From: Robiginitomaculum antarcticum DSM 21748 | GTDB lineage: Bacteria > Pseudomonadota > Alphaproteobacteria > Caulobacterales > Maricaulaceae | Direction: 5' to 3' | Assembly: GCF_000365025.1 (NCBI RefSeq) | Contig: NZ_KB823011.1 | Span: 1,074,621-1,138,620, forward strand | DNA length: 64,000 bases | Shown: positions 28,872 through 39,024 of the stretch, one piece after another | How positions within the stretch are numbered: the stretch's first letter is position 1 | Layout of the letters: each line of letters opens with the position of its first letter | Notes under the pieces: model-generated | Told to the model about the DNA's origin: nothing | Databases searched by the model: none | The model's input: the letters and a program-made list of their open reading frames with translations, nothing else | Made by a program: the position numbers and the translations under genes

Positions 28872-29866
28872 CAGTCTGGGTTCTCTAAGTACCAGTCAAC
28901 TGTTTGGGCGAAGCCCTCATCCCATTTAACGGAGGGCGTCCATCCCAACTCATCTTTGATTTTTTCAGCGTTGATTGCATACCGACGGTCATGACCCGGG
29001 CGATCCTTTACAAAGGTAATAAGTGAACTTGAGTTTTTGACTGCGCCTACTCCTTTTTCGTCAATTAATCGGCAAATTGTTTTCACGAGCTCTAAATTCG
29101 TGCGTTCATTATCACCGCCAATATTATAGGTTTCCCCAGTCTTTCCTTTTTCCAAAACTGTCAACAGTCCGTCAGCATGATCATCAACATAAAGCCAGTC
29201 GCGAACATTGTCGCCCGCTCCATAAACCGGGATTGGCTCGCCATGAAGGGCTTTGAGAATGACAACAGGAATGAGTTTTTCAGGGAATTGATAAGGCCCG
29301 TAATTATTGGAGCAATTGGTGATCACTGTTGGCAACCCGTAAGTGCGTGCCCAAGCCCTTACGAGATGATCTGACGCTGCTTTAGACGCTGAATAAGGAG
29401 AGCTTGGATCGTAAGAATGTTCTTCTGTAAACGCAGGGTCTTCCATAGATAAATCGCCATAAACTTCGTCAGTAGAGACATGGTGAAAACGGAAAGATGA
29501 TTTCGAGTCACCTTCCAGACCTTCCCAATATCGCCGGCTTTCATGTAATAAATTAAACGTGCCCACAATATTTGTCTGAATGAAGGCGCCCGGCCCATCA
29601 ATTGATCGGTCGACATGTGACTCGGCTGCCAGATGCATAATGGCGTCGGGTTTATGCCTGCTCAGACAAGACCGAACAGCATCTGCATCGCAGATATCAA
29701 TTTTCTCGAACTGATACCCTGTTGTGTTTTCTATAGATGTGAGGTTCTTCAGGTTCGCTGCATAAGTCAGGCAATCCACGTTAATAACTTCAAAGCCTTT
29801 TTTAACGGCCTGCCTTATGACAGCAGACCCAATAAAACCCGCTCCACCTGTTACAACAATTTTCAT
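28817..29866 (-). CDS. rfbB: dTDP-glucose 4,6-dehydratase
   Basis: RfbB (RmlB) converts dTDP-glucose to dTDP-4-dehydro-6-deoxyglucose with bound NAD. The 349-residue protein begins [16 protein letters not shown] and has [24 protein letters not shown] (catalytic Asp-Glu), [14 protein letters not shown] (Tyr-Lys) and [10 protein letters not shown], all diagnostic of RmlB. The ATG at 29866 with AGAG upstream is chosen over a start 18 codons earlier. It is the first gene of the operon, and 292 bases without a gene separate it from the cytochrome gene. Confidence 0.96.
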   Translation of the reverse strand: MKIVVTGGAGFIGSAVIRQAVKKGFEVINVDCLTYAANLKNLTSIENTTGYQFEKIDICDADAVRSCLSRHKPDAIMHLAAESHVDRSIDGPGAFIQTNIVGTFNLLHESRRYWEGLEGDSKSSFRFHHVSTDEVYGDLSMEDPAFTEEHSYDPSSPYSASKAASDHLVRAWARTYGLPTVITNCSNNYGPYQFPEKLIPVVILKALHGEPIPVYGAGDNVRDWLYVDDHADGLLTVLEKGKTGETYNIGGDNERTNLELVKTICRLIDEKGVGAVKNSSSLITFVKDRPGHDRRYAINAEKIKDELGWTPSVKWDEGFAQTVDWYLENPDWWRPLLKDGMFGQRLGQK

Positions 29867-30158
29867 GTAAAACTCTTTCGTGAATTTTAGCTTAGTATTC
29901 TGCTCTGCGGTCGATTGCAATTACGTAGCAGCGCAAAGTAAATACCTCATATTTTACAATGCGCCAGCCCGCAGGTGTGTAAATATCTGCTTCGGCGTGA
30001 ACTGAAATTCATGTCTGGCCTTATTCATTACCGTGATTTTACGAGAGCGATAGAATTCTTTTGGTCCCACGAATGTTTAGGGATATGGGTCAAGAGCGCG
30101 CGATAAAAACACGGTTAAACAACAACAAACCTACCTGCGATAAACTTGAGTGATAAAC

Positions 30159-30785
30159 TTACTCAGACGAACTTTCGGTGGGGCATGGCGCGCCGGTATT
30201 CATCCAGGCAGTGAAAAAGCCCGCCGTTTGCGCGATTGAATACGGCGCAGGATCACGGCCTTTGGACGGTTTCCAGCCGGAATGCACCAACTCATCTTCG
30301 CGGATATGGGTGGAAATATCGGCCAGCGTGCGGTTGCCATTACGCTCGGGATCCTTGATCTGCGCGCAAATCTGGGCGGAACTGCGACCGAACCACACCA
30401 TCTCTTTGGGCGCCAAAAGCCAGACATCCGCGCCGGGCGGGCCACCCTCGGTTTGAGAGCTTTTCGGCCCGTGGCAACTCGTGCAAAGCGCGCCGGGCTG
30501 TCCGGTTTGATTATCGGGATCGCCGCCGACAAACATAGGGTGTTTGATCGGTTTCATATCGCCATTACCCATCCACATGGGACGCCCGTCAGCGACATGA
30601 CAGCTGGCGCAGCGCGGATGCGAGAAGACCTCGTGCACTTTAGCCCAGTTTTTGAGGCCTTCAGCTTTAGTTTTAGCGTCTATCGGCGCGGGCGTGGCTG
30701 TGTCTTGAGCGCTAATCGGCGCAGTGACACATAGCATTGAAACACCAAGCGCGAGGGTAACGAATATCCGGCGTGTCATAGGCAT
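30159..30785 (-). CDS. Secreted diheme c-type cytochrome-like protein of the aldehyde oxidoreductase operon
   Basis: The 208-residue protein has a Sec signal peptide (MTRRIFVTLALGVSMLCVTA, cut near AQA/D) and two heme-attachment motifs, CASCH near residue 60 and CTSCH near residue 102. It starts four bases after the stop of the molybdenum subunit gene, with AGGG before the ATG. The periplasmic cytochrome is therefore probably the electron acceptor of the molybdenum hydroxylase. The C-terminal part (VWLLAPKEMVWFGRSSAQICAQIKDP style) is typical of cytochromes linked to IorAB-like enzymes, although their exact electron partner is not proved. Confidence 0.82.
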   Translation of the reverse strand: MPMTRRIFVTLALGVSMLCVTAPISAQDTATPAPIDAKTKAEGLKNWAKVHEVFSHPRCASCHVADGRPMWMGNGDMKPIKHPMFVGGDPDNQTGQPGALCTSCHGPKSSQTEGGPPGADVWLLAPKEMVWFGRSSAQICAQIKDPERNGNRTLADISTHIREDELVHSGWKPSKGRDPAPYSIAQTAGFFTAWMNTGAPCPTESSSE

Positions 30786-30788
30786 ACC

Positions 30789-33050
30789 CTAAATAAATTT
30801 AACATGATTGCGCAGCGGCAGGTCGCGAATGCGTTTGCCGGTCAGGGCAAAGACAGCATTAGCCAGAGCGGGCGCTGCGGGCGGCGTTCCGGGCTCGCCA
30901 ATCCCTCGGACCTTTTCGCCATTTTCTAAAATGGCGACTTTAACGCTTGGCGCTTGATACATACGCAGGGAGTCATAATCATGGAAATTACTCTGTTCCA
31001 CATAACCGTTCGAGATTGTAATTTCCCCAGTCATAGCGGCAGCAAGGCCGAAATTCATGGCCCCAAAAACTTGCGCCTCAATATTGCGTGGGTCCAGCGC
31101 TGTGCCGACATCAACGGCGGCAAATGCCTTATCGATCTTGATACCGTCATCGGTTTGCAAAACCTCGATGACTTCAGCAGTCGGCACGCCGAACGACAGG
31201 CAAAACGCCACGCCCCGCGCGCGATCCGGCAAGAGCTCGCCGCCCCAGCCTGACATCTCTGCGACTTTTTCCAAAACCTTGCGGCTGGGCTCGTGAGTGA
31301 TTTGCGAGAGCCTGAACTCGAGCGGATCGACGCCCGCCTCATGCGCCATCTCGTCAATCATGCTCTCGAGGAAGAACGCATTTTGCGACGCCCCGACTGA
31401 TCGCCATGATCCGATCGGCATCATCACAGGCGGGCGGTGGCCCCGCACCCGGAAATTGGCGAAGTCATAAGGCTGATCCCATGTGCTTTGAACAATTGTG
31501 GCATCAGGCCCCGGCATAGACAGGCCTATACGTCCAAATTGAGAGGACAAAATTGACGGTGCCGCGAATTGCGAGTCCAGTGCCACCAGTTTATCGCCGT
31601 CAAGTTTCGCTCTAAAGCGCGCCATAGCAAGCGGGCGATAGGCGTCATATTGCGTATCGTTTTCGCGCGAATAGGTCAGTTTAACAGGCGTACCTTCAAC
31701 CGCCTTAGCAATATGAATCGCTTGTTTAATATAATCCATTTCAGCACGCCGTCCAAAACCGCCGCCCATTAACGTTGTATGGACATGGATATTCTCGACA
31801 GAGAGTTTCGTAATAGCCTTGGCTTCTTTGACGATTTGTGTGGGCAATTGGTTTCCGGCCCACACATCCAAGCGGCCGTTTTTAAGTAACGCTGTCGCAT
31901 TCATCGGCTCCATCGTGGCGTGGGCCAGATAAGGCACTTTATACTCACGCTCAATAATATTACCTTTGGACAAAGCCGTATCAACGTCGCCGTCATTGCG
32001 ATTCTCGCTATCACTATCACCCGCGAAGGATTGCGCTAATGCATCGAATTGTCCGTCAGTTGTCAACGGATAGGATGGCGGCTCATAATCAACCCGAATC
32101 GTTTTAGCCGCCTGCATGGCATTCCAAGTATTTGTCGCCAGCACAGCGACACCATCCGGAATTTTGACGATCTGTTTGACGCCAGGCATAGTTTCGGCCT
32201 TGGAAGCGTCATAGCTTTTGATCGGATAAAGAATATGCGGGCCCATTTTCACACTGGCAAACAGCATATCGGGAAGGCGCACATCAATGGAGAACTGTGC
32301 CGTTCCCGTTGATTTAGACGCCATATCCAAACGCGGCATGGACTTGCCAAGATAGCGCCATTCGGATTGCGGTTTTAATTTCGGTTTTTTGCGCAGATCG
32401 ACCTGCGCCGCCTCCATCGCCAAATCAGTATAGGCAATGCGTGTTCCGTCCCGGGTGACGACCGCGCCCTCTTGCGTGACAAGCACATTAGCGGGAACGC
32501 CGAGGCGCTGCGCGGCAGCCTCAATAAGCGCGCCGCGCGCCGCAGCGCCGGCAAGGCGCATTTTCATAAATCCGTCGGGAATCGAACTTGACCCGCCGGT
32601 TATTTGCATCGCCAGGAATTTACCTGCCCCTTTGGCAATCACGCGCATACGTTCTGCGGCGTCGGATATATCTATTGCCGCGTAGGGGAGGCCCTCTTCA
32701 AGCACGGCTTGATTGAGATAAGCTTTTGCCGGCGGGCCGTGTATGACGCGTATATCGTCCCACGCCATGTCCAGCTCTTCGGCAACCAGTGCGGCCAGCG
32801 TGGAGTGGATGCCCTGCCCCATTTCGGCGCGCGGCGTAATAATAGTTACGCCGTCAGCGTCAATTTTAACAAAGGGCGTTAGCGCGGCTTCGCCCTCTTT
32901 CAAACCCTCCGCCAGCGGATTTCCATAAGGCGTTTTATAACGCCAAACACCAAAAGCGACGCCGCCGGCAACAGCCAAAGATCCAACCAAGAACGTGCGG
33001 CGCGCGATTTTACCGGCGCGGGAACCTTTGCTTTTTTGTTTACGGGCCAT
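30789..33050 (-). CDS. Molybdopterin-binding subunit of an IorB-like aldehyde/N-heterocycle oxidoreductase
   Basis: The 753-residue large subunit belongs to the xanthine dehydrogenase family (Ald_Xan_dh_C2, twice). It starts with a twin-arginine-like signal (IARRTFLVGSLAVAGG, about residues 14-29), so the folded cofactor-loaded enzyme would be exported to the periplasm. Motifs include GGFGRR near residue 400 for molybdopterin contact and GEPGTPPAAPALANAV at the C-terminus with the catalytic glutamate. It lacks the FAD domain, as in isoquinoline 1-oxidoreductase and related enzymes. It is flanked by the 2Fe-2S subunit (3 bases upstream) and the cytochrome. The substrate is unknown. Confidence 0.88.
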   Translation of the reverse strand: MARKQKSKGSRAGKIARRTFLVGSLAVAGGVAFGVWRYKTPYGNPLAEGLKEGEAALTPFVKIDADGVTIITPRAEMGQGIHSTLAALVAEELDMAWDDIRVIHGPPAKAYLNQAVLEEGLPYAAIDISDAAERMRVIAKGAGKFLAMQITGGSSSIPDGFMKMRLAGAAARGALIEAAAQRLGVPANVLVTQEGAVVTRDGTRIAYTDLAMEAAQVDLRKKPKLKPQSEWRYLGKSMPRLDMASKSTGTAQFSIDVRLPDMLFASVKMGPHILYPIKSYDASKAETMPGVKQIVKIPDGVAVLATNTWNAMQAAKTIRVDYEPPSYPLTTDGQFDALAQSFAGDSDSENRNDGDVDTALSKGNIIEREYKVPYLAHATMEPMNATALLKNGRLDVWAGNQLPTQIVKEAKAITKLSVENIHVHTTLMGGGFGRRAEMDYIKQAIHIAKAVEGTPVKLTYSRENDTQYDAYRPLAMARFRAKLDGDKLVALDSQFAAPSILSSQFGRIGLSMPGPDATIVQSTWDQPYDFANFRVRGHRPPVMMPIGSWRSVGASQNAFFLESMIDEMAHEAGVDPLEFRLSQITHEPSRKVLEKVAEMSGWGGELLPDRARGVAFCLSFGVPTAEVIEVLQTDDGIKIDKAFAAVDVGTALDPRNIEAQVFGAMNFGLAAAMTGEITISNGYVEQSNFHDYDSLRMYQAPSVKVAILENGEKVRGIGEPGTPPAAPALANAVFALTGKRIRDLPLRNHVKFI

Positions 33051-33053
33051 AAT

Positions 33054-33518
33054 CTAACCCTCCGCCATCAATTTGGCTGCAGAATGAACCGCGGCGCGTA
33101 TGCGCGGATAGGTGCCGCAACGGCATAAATTACCCGACATGGCTTGATCAATTTGCATATCCGTGGGGTCCGGCACTTCGGCAAGCAGAGCCGCTGCCGT
33201 CATAATCTGTCCGGATTGACAATAGCCGCATTGCGCGACCTGGTTATCAATCCACGCCTTTTGCACGGCGTGCAGAGCTTGCGGATTACCGAGACCTTCA
33301 ATGGTGGTGATTTCGCCGTCAACTTCGCCTACGGGATAGGAACAGGACCGCACGGCCTGTCCGTCAATATGCACGGTGCAGGCCCCGCACATGGCAATGC
33401 CGCAGCCAAATTTTGTGCCTGTCAAACCAAGCTCATCACGCAGCACCCATAATAGCGGCGTATCGTCCGTCGCCTCTGTAACCGTCTTCTTTTGTCCGTT
33501 AACGACTAAATCGACCAT
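33054..33518 (-). CDS. 2Fe-2S subunit of the IorAB-like molybdenum hydroxylase
   Basis: This 154-residue small subunit has two 2Fe-2S sites. The plant-type N-terminal cluster is bound by CGIAMCGAC and a later C (about residues 39-59). The helical C-terminal domain cluster is bound by CGYC near residue 98 and CRC near residue 132. It lacks a signal peptide, so it would travel with the large subunit by the Tat system. It is the first gene of the iorA-iorB-cytochrome operon, with GGGAA before the ATG. Confidence 0.92.
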   Translation of the reverse strand: MVDLVVNGQKKTVTEATDDTPLLWVLRDELGLTGTKFGCGIAMCGACTVHIDGQAVRSCSYPVGEVDGEITTIEGLGNPQALHAVQKAWIDNQVAQCGYCQSGQIMTAAALLAEVPDPTDMQIDQAMSGNLCRCGTYPRIRAAVHSAAKLMAEG

Positions 33519-33611
33519 GATGTTTCCCGTACTTCGCGCGACGTTAACGCTAACCTACCCTGTTACACCGCCCGATAACAAGCAGACATCAGCAACAGCC
33601 GTGACGGACGG

Positions 33612-35006
33612 CTATTCACGCGGGCGGTCTTTATCCAGCAAATCGCTGTCCGCTTCATTTTGGATTTCCGCTTCAATGCGGTCTTCCAGATGGGTATTTG
33701 GAGACACATCCATGACGTCGTCATGCGGCTCGACAGTGACCGCCGCAGGCTTTTGTGGCTTTGGCGGGGCAGGTTTTGGCGTTTTTGATTTGTCAGGCTC
33801 AGGCAATTGCGTAAGCCGTCCCTCCAACGCTGATAATGTGCCCGCATCAAGGCGCAGGCGGTAGATAGGCTCTGGCAGGGTAAAGCCTTGCTCCTCAATT
33901 GTGTCTTTAGCGTCTCTGATGGCCAGGCTGCGCGCTTTACCGAAATTAGTCTCTTTCTGATCGATCCACGCCATAAACTTTATGACGATATTTGAATCGC
34001 CCACCGTTTCAATCACGGCATAAGCTTCGGGGTCATTGAGCACGAAAGGCAATGCCCGTATGGAGTCCAGTCCCGCCTTCATGGCCGCGACCGGATCGTC
34101 CGCAGCGTCAACACCAAGCTCAAACTCAAAACGCCGCTCGGAATTAGTCGTATAGTTCAGAATGATGCCTTTAAACACGTTCGAATTGGGAATACGAAGA
34201 TGATTGCCCTCCAACGTCATCAAAATTGTCGCCCGAGACGTCAGGCGCACGACAATGCCTTCATGCTCATTAATCACAACATGGTCCTTAGCCCGAAAGG
34301 GCTGGCGAAGGCTGAGCATGATAGAGGAAATATAATTTTCCATAGAATCGCGAACGGCAAAACCAATAGCAAGGCCGACAACCCCGGCGCCGCCCAGAAG
34401 TGTCGTAATGACCGCCCCGGCTCCTAACAGTTTGAGCGCGAAAATAACGCCTATGACAACAAAAATAATCCGAACGGCCTGAGCCATTAATTCAGCCAGA
34501 AACGGATTAGGGGCAATCTTTGCCCAGATCGTTTTGCGGCGCGCCAGAAACCCGCCAAAGAGTGCGAATATTGTCGCAATTATTAGACTAATGGCAATAA
34601 GGGGCAGCGCCTTGATTGCGCCTTTAATAAAACCGCGAATTTGCGTCACCACAGGGGCCACATTATCACGCACGGCTAGCGTTCGGGTTATATTATCCTG
34701 CACAGCAACAACGCTGTCCATACGCTCGGCTAGGCTTTGCGCTTTTTGCGCGCCGGCCTCATTGGCGGTCTCCCCGCCCAGCGTCACGACGCCTTCATTA
34801 ACGGTCACAGTCACCGCGCCGAGGTCATCCAGTTCAGCAAAAATATTCTGGAGGCGTGACTGTATGCGCTCGTCTACTGCCGCGCTATCCACGAAGGTTT
34901 CAATCACCGGCGCAGGAGAGCTGTCATCCGGCGGCGTTTGCGCGCTAGCCTCCATCCCTACAAGACTTGAAAAAACTAAAAACCAGACCGCTAGAAAATA
35001 TCGCAT
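33612..35006 (-). CDS. Mechanosensitive channel (MscS family) with periplasmic BON domain
   Basis: The 464-residue protein has a signal peptide (MRYFLAVWFLVFSSLVGMEASA), a BON domain (about 42-110, VTVTVNEGVVTLGGET), transmembrane helices near 130-215, and the MscS pore helix and beta domain (GAGVVGLAIGFAVRDSMENYISS; then RLTSRATILMTLEGNHLRIPNS). A charged, proline-rich cytoplasmic tail follows. MscS channels open under membrane tension and release solutes in osmotic downshock. A BON domain placed before the channel may touch the envelope; this is inference. Divergent from the CoA transferase gene. Confidence 0.87.
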   Translation of the reverse strand: MRYFLAVWFLVFSSLVGMEASAQTPPDDSSPAPVIETFVDSAAVDERIQSRLQNIFAELDDLGAVTVTVNEGVVTLGGETANEAGAQKAQSLAERMDSVVAVQDNITRTLAVRDNVAPVVTQIRGFIKGAIKALPLIAISLIIATIFALFGGFLARRKTIWAKIAPNPFLAELMAQAVRIIFVVIGVIFALKLLGAGAVITTLLGGAGVVGLAIGFAVRDSMENYISSIMLSLRQPFRAKDHVVINEHEGIVVRLTSRATILMTLEGNHLRIPNSNVFKGIILNYTTNSERRFEFELGVDAADDPVAAMKAGLDSIRALPFVLNDPEAYAVIETVGDSNIVIKFMAWIDQKETNFGKARSLAIRDAKDTIEEQGFTLPEPIYRLRLDAGTLSALEGRLTQLPEPDKSKTPKPAPPKPQKPAAVTVEPHDDVMDVSPNTHLEDRIEAEIQNEADSDLLDKDRPRE

Positions 35007-35185
35007 TATTAAGTCTCATGAACAGAATGAATGTATCAGCTTAAAATGATTCGACTATGTAATCAGAGTTTACATGACTTTGTTCCGCGCGCTGCGTCAA
35101 TTTCCGTTAGCGGCCATGCGGATAAGCCATATTGTGCATTGCGGTCTGCGGTTTATATAGACAACACTCACAGGACATCTGACTT

Positions 35186-36214
35186 ATGAACACGCCCCTT
35201 TCCGGTCTTAAAATTATTGAAATCCAATGTCTTGGCCCCGCGCCCTTTTGCGGGCATTTGCTGACGGATCTGGGCGCGCAAGTGACGTTAATCACACGCC
35301 CGACGCCTTCGCTAAATTTGCCTGGCGGGGCGGGGCTGGTTGACCGCGAGAAACACGCCGTCCCGCTCAATCTGAAAGACGAAGACGACCGCGCCAAACT
35401 TTTAGAAATGGTCAAAGACGTCGATGCCCTGATTGAAGGCATGCGCCCGGGCGTGATGGAGCGCCTCGGTCTGGGGCCCAAAGACATGGCCGCCGTGAAT
35501 CCCAAATTGGTCTATGGCCGCGTCACGGGATGGGGCCAAAGCGGGCCGCTATCGCACGCGGCGGGGCACGATATCAATTACTCCGCCCTGTCCGGCGCGC
35601 TCTGGTATAGCGGACAACCTGACGGAGCCCCGCCCATGGCTCCGCCAACATTGCTGGGCGATATTGCGGGCGGCGCGCTCTATCTGGCCATTGGCTTGCT
35701 TAGCGGCGTCATGAAAGCGCGCGAGACGGGCAAGGGCTGCGTTGTTGATGCAGCTATGGTTGACGGCAGCGCGCATATGCTCAACCTGCTGCTCTCGCTC
35801 ATGCCGATAGGTCAATTATCAGAGACGCGCGGGCAAAGCCTTGTCGACGGCCCGCATTGGTACCGCACATATGAATGCAAAGATGGCGGATCCATTTCCA
35901 TCGGGTCTATAGAGCCGCAGTTCCACGCGCAGCTTCTCGCCGCGATGGGGCTGGAGGGTGACTCCGATTTCGCCCATCAAATGGACCGCAAACGCTGGCC
36001 GGAGTTGACGCAGCGCTTTGCCACGATCTTCAAATCGAAAACCCGGTCTGAATGGCAGGATATTATGGAAGGCACGGATATTTGCTTTGCGCCCGTACTC
36101 TCTCCGATGCAGGCGGCTAATCATCCCCACATGAAAGCGCGCGGCATTTACCGGCAGGAGCAGGGCGGACTTCGCGCTGCGCCTGCGCCGCGATTCTCCC
36201 CGCTTGATGGGTAG
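35186..36214 (+). CDS. CoA-transferase family III protein (alpha-methylacyl-CoA racemase-like)
   Basis: The 342-residue protein starts PLSGLKIIEIQCLGPAPFCGHLLTDLGAQV, the family III motif, and has LGLGPKDM, GRVTGWGQSGPLSHAAGHDINY and LLGDIAGGALYLAIGLL. His128 and Asp159 match the base pair of alpha-methylacyl-CoA racemase, so racemisation of 2-methylacyl-CoA thioesters in branched lipid or sterol breakdown is more likely than CoA transfer. The following monooxygenase gene starts inside its end (36207 versus stop 36214), so the two are probably translated together. Confidence 0.85.
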   Translation: MNTPLSGLKIIEIQCLGPAPFCGHLLTDLGAQVTLITRPTPSLNLPGGAGLVDREKHAVPLNLKDEDDRAKLLEMVKDVDALIEGMRPGVMERLGLGPKDMAAVNPKLVYGRVTGWGQSGPLSHAAGHDINYSALSGALWYSGQPDGAPPMAPPTLLGDIAGGALYLAIGLLSGVMKARETGKGCVVDAAMVDGSAHMLNLLLSLMPIGQLSETRGQSLVDGPHWYRTYECKDGGSISIGSIEPQFHAQLLAAMGLEGDSDFAHQMDRKRWPELTQRFATIFKSKTRSEWQDIMEGTDICFAPVLSPMQAANHPHMKARGIYRQEQGGLRAAPAPRFSPLDG

Positions 36215-37415
36215 CCCGCCGCATATATTAATTGCGGGCGGCGGCATTGGCGGCCTGACCGCGGCCATCGCCCTGGCGCGTCATGGCGCGCGGGTCAGCC
36301 TATTTGAACGCGCCTCAGAGTTTGGCGAGATCGGTGCAGGGCTGCAGCTTAGCCCCAATGCTATGGCCGTCTTGTATGCGTTCGGTCTTGGCGATGAAAT
36401 TAAAGCCGCTGCATTTGAACCCGAAGCGGGTATCTTGCGTGATTACCTAACGGGAAAGCCGCTATTGACGACAAAAATGCGCGGTGCTTATGAGGCGCGT
36501 TACGGACATGGCTATTACAACATTCACCGCGCGGATTTGCACGACATTCTGGTCAAGGCAGCGCGTGACAGCGGAGTAGCCCTGCATTTAGATCACGACG
36601 CGCAAGGCTACGCCCAGAGGTCTGATTTCATCTCCTTGCAAACATCTCAAGGCGAATATAGCGGGGATGCTCTCGTCGGCGCGGACGGTATAAAATCGGC
36701 TATCCGCGCGAAGATGTTAGGTCATAGTGAGCCGCGCTATACTGGATTTTGCGCGTGGCGCGGCACGGTAGCGACCAATGCGCTCCCCGAAGGCACACTC
36801 CCCAAAGCGGCCAATAACTGGCTTGGTCCGGATAAGCACTTCGTCGCCTATTATCTACGCGGCGGCGAGCTTGTGAATTTTGTCGCAATACACAAGCGTG
36901 AGGCTTGGAGCGACGAATACTGGACGCAAGACGCAGATATGACCGAGCTACGCGCCGCCTATCAGGATTGGGACGCCCCCGTCTGCGATATTCTAAACGC
37001 GTGTAAGCAGAGTTACCTCTGGGGGTTATCTGACCATCCCGCCCTACCGAATTGGACGGATGGACGCGCCGCATTGTTAGGGGATGCCGCGCATCCGATG
37101 CTGCCCTTTATGGCGCAAGGCGCAGCCATGGCTATTGAAGACGCATGGGTACTGGCGTCGAAAGTCCTCAGCCGTGACGCGCCTATGGCGTTTCGTTTGC
37201 GCGCCTACCAGGCCGCACGCTATCAACGCGCCACAATGGTGCAGGACATCTCACGAAATAATGCGAAATTATATCACGCCCATGACGCTATTGGTCTTGC
37301 CAAACGCGCTGTGATGTTGAAAACGGCAAGCCTGTTTCCGGCCGCTGCACATTCAAAATTTGATCCTGTATTTGGCGTCGATGTTACGAAGAGCCATCCT
37401 ATTTGTCAGGTTTAA
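36207..37415 (+). CDS. FAD-dependent aromatic monooxygenase (salicylate hydroxylase-like)
   Basis: The 402-residue flavoprotein has the GxGxxG motif ILIAGGGIGGLTAAIALARHG at the N-terminus, the DG motif GADGIKSAIR near residue 155 and the second FAD motif LLGDAAHPMLPFMAQGAAMAIEDA near residue 290. These define class A flavin monooxygenases, which hydroxylate aromatic or polyketide-like substrates using NAD(P)H and oxygen. The ATG at 36207 overlaps the CoA-transferase stop; a TTG lies three bases earlier. The end overlaps the convergent GMC oxidoreductase gene by four bases. The substrate is unknown. Confidence 0.87.
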   Translation: MGSPPHILIAGGGIGGLTAAIALARHGARVSLFERASEFGEIGAGLQLSPNAMAVLYAFGLGDEIKAAAFEPEAGILRDYLTGKPLLTTKMRGAYEARYGHGYYNIHRADLHDILVKAARDSGVALHLDHDAQGYAQRSDFISLQTSQGEYSGDALVGADGIKSAIRAKMLGHSEPRYTGFCAWRGTVATNALPEGTLPKAANNWLGPDKHFVAYYLRGGELVNFVAIHKREAWSDEYWTQDADMTELRAAYQDWDAPVCDILNACKQSYLWGLSDHPALPNWTDGRAALLGDAAHPMLPFMAQGAAMAIEDAWVLASKVLSRDAPMAFRLRAYQAARYQRATMVQDISRNNAKLYHAHDAIGLAKRAVMLKTASLFPAAAHSKFDPVFGVDVTKSHPICQV

Positions 37416-39016
37416 GCGCCCGCCGCCCGATCAGCCTTAATCATATCGGCGGCTTTTTCAGCGATCATAATGGTCGGCGCATTAGTGTTGCCGCTAATCA
37501 GATTTGGCATGATTGAGGCATCGACAACGCGAAGTCCGTCCAGCCCGTGAACCCGCAGACGATCATCTACGACCGCCATGTCATCATGACCCATTTTACA
37601 GGTTCCGACGGGATGATAAATCGTCTCTGCCCGCGCTTTGATATTGTCGCGTAGCGTGTCCTCATCCAGATTATCACCATCATAAAGCACGTCACCCCGC
37701 ATATCGCCAAAGGCGTCAGAGCGCATGATTTGCAACATCGTTTTAGCGCCCTTCACAAGCTTTTCAAAATCACGCGGGTCAGAAAAATATGCCGGATCAA
37801 TCATCGGCGCGTCTTCGGCATTGGCGCTATTCAGTCCGACGCGGCCGCGGCTATGCGGACGCAAGACGCAAACATGACAGCTATAGCCATGTCCCCAATG
37901 GGTTTTGCGGCCATGATTATCAACAATCGCCCGCACTAAATGAAGCTGAATATCCGGGCTGGGCTCGTCGCGATCCAAATATAGAAAGCCTCCGGATTCT
38001 GCATAATTAGACGTGTACAAACCTTTACGCTCTTTGCGATAGGCTTTGATTTGTTTGGGAGTATCCATAAAACCGCACAAAGAAAACCCAAGATTATCAA
38101 TATCTTGAGATTTATAGTTCACTACGTAATCTATATGGTCTTGTAGGTTTTCACCCACGCCGGGAAGGTCATGAATTTGCGAAATCCCGTATGGGGCCAG
38201 CTTATCTTTTGGCCCAATACCCGAGAGTAGCAAGAGTTGCGGCGACCCAAATGCGCCGCCACACACTATAACTTCGCGTCGCGCTTTAAGTGTCCGCGCT
38301 GACTTGCCAATCTTCACCTGAACCCCAATGGCGCGTTTATCTTCGAACAGGATTTTTTGGGTTTGAGCCTGCGTGATAATGATGAGGTTTGAACGCTCCA
38401 TATTCGGGTCAAGATAGGCGCGCGCCGTGGACCACCGTTCGCCGTCTTTTTGCGTCACGTCATAGAGACCAACGCCCTCTTGGTTTGCGCCGTTAAAATC
38501 ATCGTTCATGGGAATTTGAAGGGCGCTGCAGGCCTCTAAAAACCGTGAATTGATTTTGCCCGGACTGCGCAGCGCCGCAACATTAAGCGGACCGCCGGAG
38601 CCATGATAGTCATCAGCGCCCGCTTCTCTGTTTTCGGCTTTTTTGAAGTATGGAATCACGTCGTCATAGGCCCATCCCGCATTACCCTGTGATGCCCAAT
38701 TATCATAATCCGCGCGGTGTCCGCGAATATAAATCATGGCATTTGCGCCTGACGATCCGCCCAGCATTTTACCGCGCGGTTGATAGGTTTCCCGATTGTT
38801 TAAATGCGTCTGCGGGATGCTTTCATATTCATGGTTGCGGCCTTTGAAATGGCGCTGCAAAACGGCCATTGCGGGGACGGCTACAGTGAAATGATTATGG
38901 TCTTTTCCGGCTTCTAAAACGCAGACCGTGACCTCAGGGTCTTCGGATAAGCGCGCGGCCATGACGGCCCCTGCCGAGCCTGCGCCGACGATGACATAAT
39001 CATACTCCGTGTCCAT
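37412..39016 (-). CDS. GMC-family FAD oxidoreductase (choline/alcohol dehydrogenase-like)
   Basis: The 534-residue protein has the N-terminal FAD motif DYVIVGAGSAGAVMAARLSEDP, the GMC signature 1 segment RGKMLGGSSGANAMIYIRGHRADYD near residue 75, signature 2 GAFGSPQLLLLSGIGP near residue 250, and the C-terminal HPVGTCKMG with the catalytic histidine, followed by SGNTNAPTIMIAEKAADMI. Members include choline dehydrogenase and aliphatic alcohol dehydrogenases; the choice cannot be made here. The ATG at 39016 has a GGGGGG run upstream. It follows moaC by eight bases. Confidence 0.88.
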   Translation of the reverse strand: MDTEYDYVIVGAGSAGAVMAARLSEDPEVTVCVLEAGKDHNHFTVAVPAMAVLQRHFKGRNHEYESIPQTHLNNRETYQPRGKMLGGSSGANAMIYIRGHRADYDNWASQGNAGWAYDDVIPYFKKAENREAGADDYHGSGGPLNVAALRSPGKINSRFLEACSALQIPMNDDFNGANQEGVGLYDVTQKDGERWSTARAYLDPNMERSNLIIITQAQTQKILFEDKRAIGVQVKIGKSARTLKARREVIVCGGAFGSPQLLLLSGIGPKDKLAPYGISQIHDLPGVGENLQDHIDYVVNYKSQDIDNLGFSLCGFMDTPKQIKAYRKERKGLYTSNYAESGGFLYLDRDEPSPDIQLHLVRAIVDNHGRKTHWGHGYSCHVCVLRPHSRGRVGLNSANAEDAPMIDPAYFSDPRDFEKLVKGAKTMLQIMRSDAFGDMRGDVLYDGDNLDEDTLRDNIKARAETIYHPVGTCKMGHDDMAVVDDRLRVHGLDGLRVVDASIMPNLISGNTNAPTIMIAEKAADMIKADRAAGA

Positions 39017-39024
39017 ATTCCCCC

